From contig JADCRB010000114.1 of the NCBI GenBank assembly GCA_021464245.1, positions 4,093,265 through 4,157,264 on the forward strand: a stretch of DNA of 64,000 bases, read 5' to 3'. Source of the DNA: Carallia brachiata (taxonomy: Eukaryota > Streptophyta > Magnoliopsida > Malpighiales > Rhizophoraceae). The position numbers and the translations under genes were made by a program. This document shows positions 10,059 to 21,935 of this stretch, piece by piece; the stretch's first letter is position 1, and every line of letters begins with the position of its first letter. The notes below the pieces were generated by a model. The model was not told the origin of the DNA. It made no database searches and was given only the letters and a program-made list of their open reading frames with translations.

Positions 10059-11096
10059 TGTAAACACCAAAAAAAAAAAAAAAATCAATGCATGCCCTAC
10101 ATGAAAGCAACAAGTGCATGCATATGAAAATGATGATTTCCATTTGGTTGATGACCATGCAAAATGTCAAAATTCAACCACCAAAGAGGGTCCTTGCCTT
10201 GTAGGATCCTACTCATGATGAATCATATGGAAATTTTAATTTCCATTTGATTGCAAAATGTCAAAATTCAACCACCAAAGAGGGCCCTTGCCATGTATGA
10301 TCCAAGTCATACAATTTTGGCATCCATCCTCCCCCAAAACCCTATAAATAGGGATCCCCTCAAAGCCTTTCAATCCATCCCAAGCAAAGCAAATCATTCA
10401 TCTTCTAAAGCTTTGCATCTCTTCCTTTCTCTCTCTAAATATTTTGGGTGTATGCTCTCTAGCTGCCACTAAGTTGGATCCGCTAGATCAAAAACCCAAG
10501 ATATTAAATATCCGAGTGGGATCAAGCCTCCTACGGCCCTCACCGGAGTCCAATCAATTCGAGTGGGATCAAGCCTCCTACGGCCCTCACCGAAGTCCAT
10601 CCAGTTCGAGTGGGATCAAGCCTCCTACGGCCCTCACCGAAGTCCATCCAATCCGAGTGGGATCAAGCCTCCTACGGCCCTCACCGGCGTCCATCCAGTC
10701 CGAGTGGGATCAAGCCTCCTACGGCCCTCACCGAAGTCCATACAGTCCGAGTGGGATCAAGCCTCCTACGGCCCTCACCGAAGTCCATCCAATCCGAGTG
10801 GGATCAAGCCTCCTACGGCCCTCACCGGAGTTCAACTAATCCACTTGAGATCAAGCCTCGGCCCTCAGTGGGATCCATTTCCTACAGTTCAAGTTCACGC
10901 TGTGGAAATTCATCATCTCTCGGTCAAGATTAAGCCTTCACGGCCCTTGACTAAATTACACAGGAGCATTAATCGGAGGATCTACTCAGAGATCGACCCC
11001 ACATAAACTTCTTTTCATTTTACAATTTTTTTATTGTAATTTGTTTCTGTATTTTTTGAGTCTAACTGTTACAGGCTCGAAATTTACAGTTTTACA
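10059..11096 (+). repeat. 3' LTR
   Basis: This 1038-bp repeat is near-identical to 3415-4485. It starts TGTAAACACC and ends GTTTTACA, and includes a TATA box (TATAAATA, 10343-10350). It differs from the 5' LTR mainly in repeat number: two 94-bp units instead of three, and seven 47-bp units (10512-10841) instead of five plus a fragment. Confidence 0.92.
10512..10841 (+). repeat. 47-bp minisatellite in 3' LTR (7 units)
   Basis: Units start near 10512, 10560, 10607, 10654, 10701, 10748 and 10795 with core gtgggatcaagcctcctacg. Long open frames here are repeat artefacts, for the same reason as in the 5' LTR. Confidence 0.9.
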
Positions 11097-14000
11097 CTTT
11101 GTACTGAGTATTGAACCAAGTTAAATGTAGACGATCACACATTCTTTTATAGTTCTTGTCTTGGTGTTTCTCTCTTTTGTCCAAAGGCTTGCATTAAGCA
11201 ATAGAATAAGATCATATGTCTATATGCAAATAATAATATAATTCTAACGATATATTATAATTTATTTATTTTTTTATAAATTTTATTATTTAATAATATA
11301 TATTATTTTATTTCTATTTTAAAATTAGTTTTACGAAGTTAAGAAATTTTTCCTTACCACCAACGTAATTAGATGGAGACATGGAGGCGCTAAGACTCTG
11401 ATATGGACTAACCTAACCGCAATTTGGGTCGGTATCAATGAGGATCTTAAATGCAGATTAACTGGGCCTAGTCCGCTAGGACCACTGCCTCAGAGTTCTG
11501 AATTGCCTGCCTAGCACGTCTATGGCGATGGCCACAACTCCGACTGAATCAGTCTGCGGTGACTTCATGATCTGATCAGGAAGACCAGTCACATCCTACT
11601 AGCATTTAAGTGCACACTATACTATAGTTTCCGTGATGTTGGTATTGTCAGAAGTCATCAGCATACATGCTCATCGCTTCACATTTAAAACCTGAGCAAA
11701 ATCAGGTGAGCACGTCCTAGTTTAATAAAATATATATTAATTTAATAATTTTTTATTTTTTAAATTTAATATATTTTTTATAATTTAATAATTTAAATTA
11801 TTGTATATCAATCATATACCTACAATTATGTGTTTGTAAAATGTTTCGATTAAAACTTACTTAGAAGGGGTCACTCCTGCCCAAATGGCTAAGACCTTCA
11901 TATACTCACGGTATGTAACACTTTCTCTCTCTTTTTCCATAATTGCTTCTCCCACCGATCCTTCGTTAATATTTGTTAACCTACATGTTGGAGTGCTAAC
12001 ATCAGGTGGCAACCCAACACTCAGTAGTTTTTTGTCTTGAAAGTTGAAAGTATCCGACCCTCTCAATCTTGGACTCACGAGGGTTCAACCTAGTAATTGT
12101 GCTTGGTACTTGTGGCATGATTTACGGCTAATCTTAAAAAGTTCAACCTTAGGACTTATTTAGTTTAATCGAAAACTAATAATTAACGGCTGATAATTAG
12201 TACGAAGTTGATATTGAGGTGCAAGACATAAACAAAAGGGGCAGACAGGTTAATCATCACACACATGATTTTAGGGAACCGAAGGGTCAACAAAAATGAC
12301 CAAAGCATGCGCAAGATTTCATGTTGGCTGCCAATAATAAGCCTAATTATTTCTTGCTGTGATAATGCACAACAATTAATTTCCATGGGCAGCAAATCAA
12401 GATAAATTAACAAAATTGGTGGTATCACGGGGCAAAATTATTTTGCTCACCATATAGGAGGAAAGTCATTTACATATTTCCAGGACTTAAATGATTTGGT
12501 CTGAGAAGTCCACCCCAATCGGTGTCAACATAAACGAGTTTAATATAAACTAAGCTTGGTATTCCAACACTAGAATAAGAAATAATACAGTATCATTCAC
12601 ATGCTTTCTACAAAGAGACCAGCTAGAGAAAAAGGCAGGCAAAGTTAGGCCAGGTAAATAATCTAATTTATTTGGGATATGGCATGACAACCATATCAAA
12701 AAGTATATCAATTCTAATTTTTTTTTTTAGAAAAATAATAGACGGACACAGAAATAAACTGACATGAAAAGAGATGGAGATACCATTTGTGAATATGCAG
12801 TCAAAAGTTATTAGGCATAGGCCACGTCCCTATGGTCAAAAGAGAGCCAATGGTTTTTAGATAGCATGCTTTATGTCAATTTAGGCGAATTATGTAGTCT
12901 CTAGGTGCTGCTTGTTTTCATATAGAAATTAGCGAGGTGGCGAACATTGCTAACCTAGTCACTAGAGCTACCTACTTAACTTTTCCTTAACAAATAGCTA
13001 TTACTATTAGTATTATATAGTAGCGAATGTCAAACAGTCAAGAAACAACATGCACAGAAATAAGTGTAACATAGATAAGAATGTTTGATCATCCTCTTAT
13101 TGCCTTGACGGCAAAGCATCCATGACCATAATAAAGGTCATGGGTTTGAGGAACGGTAGAAATAACATAGATAAGAATGTTTAAATAAACTTATGACCAT
13201 TATAAGAATGATCGAATAAGAAATAAAGATATTTATAATAAGGTAAGTGTCACACCAATTAAAAATAAGTTAAGAAAATAAGATTCGATTTTGATTTAAA
13301 CATATCCAACGTAAATCCACAAATAGACAAACTAATTAAATCTCACACTAAACATAATTTATAATATAATGAAATATCTAGAAAAAGTTCATATGACCAT
13401 TTCAAGTTAAATTTGATGCTAAGGCATTATTGTTATTTGAGATGTTTCAAAAATGAAGAGAACATATGTTATCAAAATGAATTTGTAACTAATTTTCACG
13501 AAAATCATTATTGTGGTCTAGAACTGGTCGACATCATGTTGGAAGCTCCAAAAGTACAGTCGAGGGTGGTCAACGAAATGCAATCCAATGTGAGTTAAGA
13601 TGGTGCAAGGGGAAAGGAATTAAATGAGAGAGTTTCGAGAAGGAGAAGGACACTCAGATGAAACCCCACGTTTGAATGGTTACTTTTCTTGTGATAAAAA
13701 AAAAAAAAGAATGTTTATTTTTCTTTTCTATTATTATTATTATTGTTATTTTTTGCTTGTTAATGTTTATTTTTCTTTATGCGAGGCAATAGGTCTTTGG
13801 GTAATGCGTTTTAACACGAATGCAACTACACAAACATAAAAGTGATAAACATAATTATACACAATTAAATAAATAATACAACTTAAAAAAAAATTAATCT
13901 CTTCCTTAATTTGCATTTTCATTTTTATGTACCACTTCTGTGTCTAACAAATGTTTTGCTTTAATGAAAATTAATAGGTGACGAGGAGATGTGTTATAGT

Positions 14001-14180
14001 CAAAAGATGTATGAGTTGTCAGTCTCAACAGTGTGCCCTCTGTAGTGGGGCGTGTAGTTGGGCTCATCACGATGAGTTGTTTTCTCCTAGTGGACTTGTT
14101 TTGTTAGCATTATTGGGCCTACGGCCCAACAATTATGGCATCCATCGAACACATCCTTTGCTTTAATTATTATATTTATT
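11097..14180. other. Intergenic DNA, no gene recognised
   Basis: A moderately GC-rich island lies at 11380-11710 and another near 13980-14130 (gggcctacggccc). Neither translates into a recognisable product. Most of the rest is AT-rich. The frame at 11857-12078 on the minus strand and the others here match no family I know. Decayed transposons are likely. Confidence 0.5.
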
Positions 14181-14189
14181 ATTATTATT

Positions 14190-15041
14190 GTTAAATATAT
14201 ATAATACTAGAATTTGACCCGCGCGTTGCGCGGTTTGTAAATATTTATTAAAAAATATTAATATAAATTTAATTAGATATAATATTAAATAGATTTTAAA
14301 AAATGAATATAATTTAAAAAATAGATTTTATAATATATTTATTTCATATTAAATTAAAATTAATAAAATTATTCGAAGAAATTTATTTAATTACCGTTAT
14401 CATTGACTGTTGAACAGTCCAAATTTTCAGTTTCATCTCCAATAATATATATTAAATATTATTGTATTTAATATCATATTTATATTATATTTTAATTTAA
14501 AACATTTTAAAAAAATAAAAAAATTAAAAGGAAAAAATGTGGTTGTGCCATATGGACCCACAATTTTCGAGGATTTAATAATTTTTTTTAGTGATTTTAT
14601 TTTTTTTTCTATATTTGATTTATGTTTTTGTACTGATTTACGTAAAATGAGTTTATTAATAACTACTACTAACATCTGTCTTTACTTGATGTAAATAAAT
14701 ATGGTCGTGTATTAGTCTAAACTTTTCTTTTAGCCTTTTGATCTGCAACATGTTACATGAAACACAGAAGATGTGAATACCAGCAATTTTTTTTTTCAAA
14801 GTAAATAAGAAACCTTGAATAATCAAAAGAATATGCTTTTTATCTCAATTTGGATAATCCAAATATAAACGGTTAAAATGTCAAAGGGTATTTATTGAGA
14901 ACATTCAAAATCATTTGTAAATGATAATTGTGTACAAAAAAATAAGAAATAATAAAAATATAAAATAAGAAATTTAGATTATTTGCCACATGGCAGCATG
15001 AATTAAGGGGAAGCTTTCTCTAAACTTCCCCTTTATACTAA
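14190..15041 (+). mobile_element. Possible Helitron-like element (3' end supported, 5' end not)
   Basis: A perfect 9-bp stem (AAGGGGAAG, 15005-15013; CTTCCCCTT, 15025-15033) with an 11-nt loop is followed by TATACTAA and then T. This matches the Helitron 3' signature of a hairpin, a CTRR end and insertion before T. About 0.85 kb upstream the palindromic gacccgcgcgttgcgcggt (14217) resembles sequences common in short plant repeats. No TC 5' end could be fixed and no Rep/helicase is encoded, so at best this is a non-autonomous copy. Confidence 0.4.
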
Positions 15042-15380
15042 TTAAATAGATAGATTCTAGACAAAGTCATGAATATGTAACTATATGTATACAATAAGAA
15101 TAATCATTCTACTCAACTTTCGCACAAGATGTAGTATACAAAAAGTAAGCGAGAAAACATATTCTACATTAGAACAAAAAAAAAAAAAAGAAAAAGAAAA
15201 CATGTCTTGCATTATTTCATTAATTTTGCGTATTAAGTTTGGGTTAACGAAACCTAATTTGACATGTATTGATCAATCATCCTCATATAATGCCGCCCCA
15301 TTAAAACACACACACACACATACACATTATACTTACATGAATAAATACCAATACATCATGATATTCGAGTCATAATTAAC

Positions 15381-15800
15381 TTTTTTTTTAATAGAAAGGA
15401 AAAATTTAATAAAGATGAACAGAGATACGAAGCTCAGTACACAGACTAAACCCCAGTCCAGAGCACTGTACAGCCCGACAAAATGAGTGCCCCACCAAAC
15501 ACCCAGACGCCCAGGAAGAATCCCAGTTCAGACGGGCCTAAAGGCCCATACCTAACCTTAGACACGCCACAGACAAGCACAGACGCCACGAACGGCAGCA
15601 GCCAGGCACGGGGCAACGCTGGTAAAGCAGGGACTGCAGCAAGGCTGGAATAAGTGGCTGAAGAGGCAACAGCAGCAAGGCTGACCCCCAGCCACTACAG
15701 CCTCTCAACGAAGCAGCCCACCGAGCCGAAATAAGAAACGACGACAACAAGGAGCAGGCAACGAGCTGAGACGCCACCTTTGGCCGCCAGAAGCAAAGCA
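15381..15800 (-). mobile_element. 5'-truncated LINE 3' fragment
   Basis: Read on the minus strand, a GC-rich segment ends in ...TTCATCTTTATTAAATTTTTC and a run of A (polyT at 15381-15389 on plus). This is the typical tail of a plant non-LTR element. Unit B lacks it: at the same place B has about 220 bp of unique sequence (22588-22805) that is missing from A. The insertion therefore came with, or followed, a small deletion. The minus-strand frame at 15538-15801 is not a recognised protein. Confidence 0.6.
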
Positions 15801-17249
15801 AGACCCATTTAGTTTGGCGTTGTTTTCAACACCTAAATATAGATGCTTCCCTGTATTGGGGTCTCCAGCTCCAACCAGCGTTAGTGTATCCCATTCTATA
15901 GAGTTCATATCCCGTTGTTTTTTTTTTTTTTCTTTTGTTAACAAAATGGAAAAATAGAAGTAGTATCTTGTTAAAAGATATTATGCTTGTGCCTAGAGAT
16001 GATATGAATAGTTCGGACAGTTACAGCATGACTATCACTAAGTTAAATGTAGGTTGAATTTTATCAATCGATCCTAGCCAGTGTTGAACTTAGATCACAA
16101 GGCCGGAAGCTTAATATCTTCACCAGTTGGTGGTCCATATCCCACATTTTTAATACAATTGATTGATATAATTTTACTCAAACTTCTTAATTTTGAATTT
16201 GAGTCATACTTATTCAATTCTCTTGTCTTAACCTTTCGACATTTCTTGTAATTGAAAAAAAAAGAAATTGAAAGAGTCTAGCCCAACTCATCCATTAAAA
16301 TACACTGGGACACTGTCTATAACCCATCCTATTACTACTATTGTTATTTTTATTATTATTATTACCATTTTATTTTTTTCAAGTTTAAAGAAAAGATCCG
16401 AATTATGACCATTCAAGTAATTAGGAAGAGTCCATTTACGAGAAGAGATGGTTGGAAGGCGCCATTTTCTTTTGTTTTATGGTGGGCTCATAAGAGCAAA
16501 AAATCGCTTACATCAGACCTATGTTGCGTGTAAAATTCGGGAGCCTTAAAATTGTATATCGGAGACATTTATTAAGTAAAATTTTGAAAATTTCTAGAAC
16601 ATCGTGACATAGTATAAAAACATCTGATAAGTAACGAGGTAATGCATAATGTCCTTGTCGAGCTCATTTGAGTTCAATTATACTCATTATTGATGCATAT
16701 TACAGTATTACACACAGGTATGTGAAAGGAAATTTTTTTAGTATATGAGAATTAAAACTCACATTTTGTAAGAATTAAAGAAAGAATACTTGATTCCCAA
16801 GAAATTTTGCTCTTGTGGCTAATTAAATTGAATTTGATTTGGTTTAATTTACGTGAAAGAAATTGGCACTTTTCTCCAATTCAAATTTTGTTTTATCAAG
16901 ACTAAGTTATGAATTGTTGAGTTTTTGAGTAAACTTTTATTTGGTCCCCTTTACTTAAAGGCCTGACTCTAAATCTTCTATTTTTGATGATATTTAATTA
17001 ACAAAGTAATAAGTAAACAGTGCTAACCCCCAACCGCCGCCACCCCCCCCCCCAACCCAAAAAAAAGGAACCGGGTAAAGGTAAAACTTTTTAATTAGTA
17101 AGCATTTTACAAGATACCATTTAGAGAAATTCTTCGCTCTTCAATGGAGATGAGTTCTCCCTTGGAGATTTGAACGGAAAAAGAAAAAGGAGTAAATTTG
17201 AAATGGAAATGTTAGTAGGACGAGTTTGGACCGGAGGGACAGGAAGTAG

Positions 17250-17857
17250 AGGTGTCAAAATCTGACTTGACCCGATAGGTTGACCCGAACTCGCATGAAA
17301 AAATACAATTCGAACCCGACCCGAAAGATGGCCTAACCCGAAATGATCCGAACCTGAAATGACTCGAAAATCTTTGGATCAAACTCGACCCAACCCTAAC
17401 CAGACCCGTTTGACTTAAACTTTTTTTTTCTTAAGGGAACAAAAAAATAAAATGAAAATTTAAAAATTTATATTTATTATAAAAAGTATAGATTATACTA
17501 TTTTCAATATAAATCTTAATTATAAATTTTTTTAGAATATTTTGAAATTTTTTATACAGTTTTAAATTTTATTTTAATTTTTAAAAATATTTTAAAAGAA
17601 ATTTCTTCAATTATTTTTCAATCATATGATTTTCTTTGATTTTTAAGAATTTTTAGTAAAATTTTTGAAATTTTTAAATTTTTAAAATTTTTAATAAAAA
17701 ATGTCACGTCATCATTTTTAATGACGTGGCCAACCCGTGGGTTGACCCGAATTCGAAGTGACCCAATCCAAAATGACCCGAAGATAACTTAACCTATAAG
17801 TAACCCGACCCGAAGTGACCCAACCTAAACCCGATCCGATGACTCATTTTGACACCT
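17250..17857. mobile_element. 608-bp TIR element (MITE-like), unit A only
   Basis: The ends are AGGTGTCAAAAT and ATTTTGACACCT, a 12-bp perfect inverted repeat. Just inside both ends are many gacccgaa/acccgat motifs around an AT-rich centre. Unit B lacks the whole block at the matching position (about 24,140), which makes it a post-duplication insertion in A. No clear target-site duplication was found. The GGTGTCAAA-type end suggests a non-autonomous DNA transposon, superfamily uncertain. Confidence 0.7.
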
Positions 17858-17866
17858 ATAACGAGA

Positions 17867-17872
<6 letters not shown>

Positions 17873-17898
<26 letters not shown>
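17873..17898. repeat. (GA)n microsatellite
   Basis: A perfect agagag run lies just outside the 608-bp TIR element. Confidence 0.9.
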
Positions 17899-17903
<5 letters not shown>

Positions 17904-19131
17904 TGTAATAGCGGCATCTACCGTAGATTCTACCTATTTTTTATTTTTTATTTTTAAAAAATATTATAAATATAATGATTAAGTTTAATGTACAACAAAT
18001 TTAATGAAAAAAATCTTTTAAGCATCATAATATAAAAATTAAGATTGATTTACAAAAAAATATCATAAATATAATAATTAAAATTAGTTTAAATAAACTT
18101 AAATTTAATCCATAAAATTATCCGTATAACCAGTCCAATACCCTAGTCTAGGTATTGGATCTCAATTTGAAAATAGACTCGTGTGAAAGGATACGTTCTA
18201 AAATTGTGAAATGATGTCTTCAAATATTAGGGTTTTGCTCGTCTCCCAACGAATAGATTTTTTTTCTCTTTTTTAAATGCATTTATAACGCATATTTATA
18301 AAAAATAGTAATTTGGTAGTTTTATGGTCATCAAAAGCTTTTTTTTTTTTTATCAAATCAAAAGCTTTTTTTTTTTTTTTGGATCTGATAGACAAGACTG
18401 TTTAAATGGATCTCTTTATCAAAAACGTCTATTAATAATTACCCAATTACAAAAAATATGATTTTTTATAATTTAAAAATTCCCGACATAGGACATATAT
18501 TAGTTGCGATGGTGCATCCAACTATTACAAATATGACGTTTTTTTATTCAGATGAGTATGACGTCTCTTTTTTGTTGGTTAAGTTTGCACCGCATTGAAA
18601 TTGGACAAAAGAAGGTCCAAATGCTTTTGCTTGACCAATTCAGAAGACTTGGAAAATTCTTTCGTGGAAAAAATGATCAGTCGGAAATCTCACGTCTCGT
18701 AGAACACCATACAGAGGTAGAGCAATAGTAGCATGTGTCGTGAAGAGAACCACAAAATAACTCTTGACGAATGACGAGAGGAACTTGTAGGCCGGGCTTG
18801 GAATACGCCTAAACAACGACTTTGACATTTTCCAAAATATAAAAACTTGGAAGTTTTACGGGGAGAGTTTTAAAGAATTTTAAATTAATATTGTCGTCGA
18901 ACTAGTTGAATTTAAAAATAAATAAATAAATATATTATTAAATATAATTAAATTAAATTATATTATTACTTTGATTCTATTTTAACATAATAACTTAGTG
19001 GTGCTCTTTTTAAAATGATGGACCCAAATTAATGGGTTAAAAACGACAACTTGTTAGCTGTGCATTCATTGAGCAATTCAATTCGGAGATTGTAGATACA
19101 AAATTTGTGATGTTTAGTTTCCGTGGAGTAA

Positions 19132-19176
19132 TTGACCTGCCAATTGAAAACTGGTTTTTTTTCCTTTCTATAAAAG
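19132..19176 (+). promoter_or_regulatory. Promoter of glucanase copy A: W-box core and TATA box
   Basis: TTGACC (19132-19137), the W-box core bound by WRKY factors, precedes TATAAAAG (19169-19176), about 90 bp before the ATG. The same arrangement is kept in copy B, so these are the ancestral core elements. W-boxes are typical of PR-2 gene promoters, but use here is inferred. Confidence 0.55.
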
Positions 19177-19260
19177 GGGGAGGCTTAAAAGGTGGAGTTG
19201 GCATTATAGTTGCACTGGACGGAAATATTTCTTCGTTAATTCTCTCCTGTTTCCGTAAAC

Positions 19261-20738
19261 ATGGCAATATTATCCTCTTTGCTGGCCAGCAAAATCCCTT
19301 CCATGCTGTCTACATGCTACTCTTTGGACTGTACTGGCTAGCATTGACACTGCAGGTACTAGTCTTAGCAGATCACTTAGGATTACGTACCTTTTAAATT
19401 CCGGCTGATTTGATGATGAGACATAGTTACTATTCCACATCAATTATTGTTGCCCTTCATTTTGGAAAATTTAAAATGGGTATTGACTTTTAATATTGTG
19501 GACTTACAAAAAAGTATAATCATGATTGTTAGATTTTATATTTTGAGGTTTCATATTTATGCGACCATTACTGATTCTTATTGTACTACTTGTGCAACCA
19601 CGTTGCTCCAATGCAAAAATCCACCTACATGTATTAACCTATTGATTTTGGCTCTCAGCCATTACATCGTTTAAATTGTCTTTCTGTCCATTGTAGTACT
19701 TGTTGAGTCAGGAAGTTACATATGTACTTCATTTCATCTAAACTAATAATGTTGAGTGTTTTTTTTTTTTTTGCTGATGATCTGATACAGATGCTCAAAT
19801 CGGAGTTTGCTATGGGACGCTTGGAAACAACTTGCCCCCTCCAGCAGATGTCATTGGTTTGTATAACCAGTACAACATCAGAAGAATGCGACTCTATTAT
19901 CCGAGCCAAGACGCTCTCAGAGCACTTTCTGGCACCAACATTGAGCTCATGCTCGGCGTTCCCAACGAACCTGACCTTCAAAGGGTTGCTTCCAGTCAGG
20001 ATGCTGCAAACGAATGGGTGCAGAACAACGTAGTAAACTACGGCAATGTCAGATTCCGTTACATCGCTGTTGGAAATGAGGTCCAGCCAGGGGATTCCTT
20101 TGCACGTTCTGGTCCCTGCCATGCAAAACATTCAGAATGCAATCAATTCAGCAAGACTTGGCGACAGAATCAAAGTTTCCACTGCCATCGATACTCGGTC
20201 CCTGGCAGACTCCTATCCTCCCTCAAAAGGGTCCTTCAAGCCAGATTACCGGCCGCTTCTGGATCCAATTATTGGATTTCTGGTGAACAACAGGTCCCCA
20301 TTGCTGGTGAACCTGTATCCATTCTTCAGTTACTTTTACGACATGGCAAATATTCGCCTCGACTATGCTCTTTTCACTGCTCCACCAAATGTGGTTTCTG
20401 ATCCACCCCTGAGTTACCAGAACCTTTTTGATGCCATGCTCGATGCCGTTTATGCTGCTTTGGAGAAAACTGGTGGGAGCTCGTTGGAGATCGTGGTTTC
20501 GGAGAGCGGATGGCCAACAGATGGAGGGGGGGCAGCAACTTCAGTTGACAATGCCAGAACATACAACAACAATTTGGTTCAACATGTAAAGGGAGGGACT
20601 CCAAGGAGGCCTGGAAAGCCCATTGAAACTTACATCTTTGCCATGTTCGATGAGAACAATAAGAATCCTGAGCTTGAGAAACACTGGGGACTCTTTTTCC
20701 CAGGTAAACAGCCAAAATACCCGGTCAATTTCAATTGA
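19261..20738 (+). pseudogene. Beta-1,3-glucanase (GH17, PR-2 type), frameshifted copy A
   Basis: Exon 1 is 19261-19355, the intron 19356-19790 (GT...AG) and exon 2 19791-20738. The mature start [15 protein letters not shown] and GH17 blocks show a glucan endo-1,3-beta-glucosidase, a secreted pathogenesis-related enzyme. Both catalytic glutamate motifs are present (VGNE near 20076, SESGWP near 20502). The frame is broken. Compared with copy B, exon 1 lacks one base after tctac (19313) and one after ggactg (19331), producing a stop in the signal peptide. Exon 2 is 2 bp shorter near 20104-20110, so the two halves read in different frames. I see no splice choice that restores it. Some of the breaks could be sequence errors, but they are not in homopolymers. 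Confidence 0.88.
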
Positions 20739-21725
20739 TGAATGCTGCGGCCCTATATATGCTGAATATTTTGGATTGTGTCATATCTTATTAGGTATAA
20801 TAAGCGCTTAAAAGCGCATCGGTCACTCTTATGGTTACTTATATTATATGTAAAAGAAACGTTATCTCTTTTATTTGTAGACACTTTTTAATTTAAGGAT
20901 GAGACATTTTCTTGTCTCTAAATTTTTATTATAATTGTAATTATCATCTTAATATTATATACAAAATAATGATTAAAGTCCGAGATTTCCAATTTAGAGA
21001 ATCAAGTTAATACTAAATAAGAAATATTAGAACAAAATTAAGTGAAATTCAATTTTATAAAAAATGAAATCGAGTTTTTGCTACAGTCAAACAAAAAAAA
21101 AGCATAACCCTTTAAGATCTTGTTCTCTTGGTTGTATCTTCTCATTTTCCGGTGTTTGATAGCCTAATTGACGCTCCATCGTCAATAATAGATACTGTCA
21201 CCACCTAATCCAGGTGAGCTGGGATAAAGAGTGATGTGGAAGAAAATGTGAAAGCGGAAGAGGAAACTAAGAAGTATTTTAATTTGTATTTTTTTATCGT
21301 ATTCATCATATATGTTTATAATCATTTCCATCTCAAAAAGACCGAATTGAGATGCATCATAAAAATTTAAGAATCAAATAAAAATTTAAGTTTTAGATTA
21401 TATTAAAAAATATTCCAAAAATTTAAGACCAATTTGAATCTTATCCTCATTTCAAATCTAAGATGGAAAAAAAAAAAAAAAAAACTAAATCTTGAATAAG
21501 CTGCGGAGACAAAGGTCCAACATGCTTCACAGTCACTTATTGTTTTTTTTTTCCTTTTAATTTAAAATGCATAAAATTATATTAATCAATCAAGTATGCA
21601 TCATAAGTTGTTTTGTTACATGAATTTCATTGTAGATGATTCAAATCTTAACTTTATAAATCGGGCTACGTTTGCCCAAATCTAAATTTAATTTAAATAT
21701 GCTTCAACAATAATAATAATAATAG
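20739..21725. other. 3' flank of glucanase copy A
   Basis: This non-coding DNA matches 27079-27982 plus 33620-34545 downstream of copy B, without the MITE and PIF/Harbinger insertions. It ends in an AAT microsatellite (about 21712-21724) at the A/B unit junction. No gene seen. Confidence 0.75.
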
Positions 21726-21935
21726 TAAATATATGTATACAATAAGGGTAATTATTCAACAGAACTTTCATAGGAGATGTAGTTTGCGAAAAATAAGCGA
21801 GAAAGTATATCCTGCATTATTTCATTAATTTTACCCATTACGTTTGGGTTAACGAAACTTAATTTGGCATATATTCATCGATCATCATCATACAATCCCG
21901 CCTCATAAAAACACACGCACACACATATTATACTT

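Larger units (their letters stand above)
3415..11096 (+). mobile_element. Non-autonomous LTR retrotransposon carrying gag and a WOX-like homeobox ORF
   Basis: Two near-identical direct repeats that begin TGTAAACACC and end in ACA flank 5.6 kb of internal DNA. A candidate primer-binding site (TGGCACGCTCGGTGGGACC, 4491) follows the 5' LTR. A purine-rich tract (gaagtggggg) precedes the 3' LTR. Inside are a Ty3/gypsy-type Gag gene, a tandem 1.4 kb duplication, TATA-bearing 44-bp arrays and an ORF for a homeodomain protein. No protease, reverse transcriptase, RNase H or integrase is visible, so movement would need enzymes from another element. LTR divergence is limited to a few substitutions plus repeat-number changes, which implies a recent insertion. 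The 5-bp flanks (attgt, ctttg) do not form a clean target-site duplication. Superfamily assignment rests on Gag only. Confidence 0.93.
15060..21725 (+). repeat. Segmental duplication unit A
   Basis: Sequence from about 15,080 (atatgtatacaataag) to the AAT microsatellite at about 21,712 recurs from about 21,730 onward as unit B. Shared landmarks are the (CA)n block, atacatcatgatatt, ggcgttgttttcaacacctaa, the polyC patch (17040/23941), the TATA box, both glucanase exons and the downstream ggtgagctgggata. Unit A alone carries a LINE 3' fragment and a 608-bp TIR element. The rest of its non-coding DNA shows nothing further. Confidence 0.88.

Noticed and set aside
15538..15801. 87-aa minus-strand frame in a GC-rich patch
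   Set aside because: Lies in the 3' non-coding end of a LINE fragment. Composition alone keeps it open.
19655..20131. 158-aa minus-strand frame over glucanase copy A (also 20374-20715 and 26855-27055)
   Set aside because: Shadow of the GH17 coding strand with no family match.
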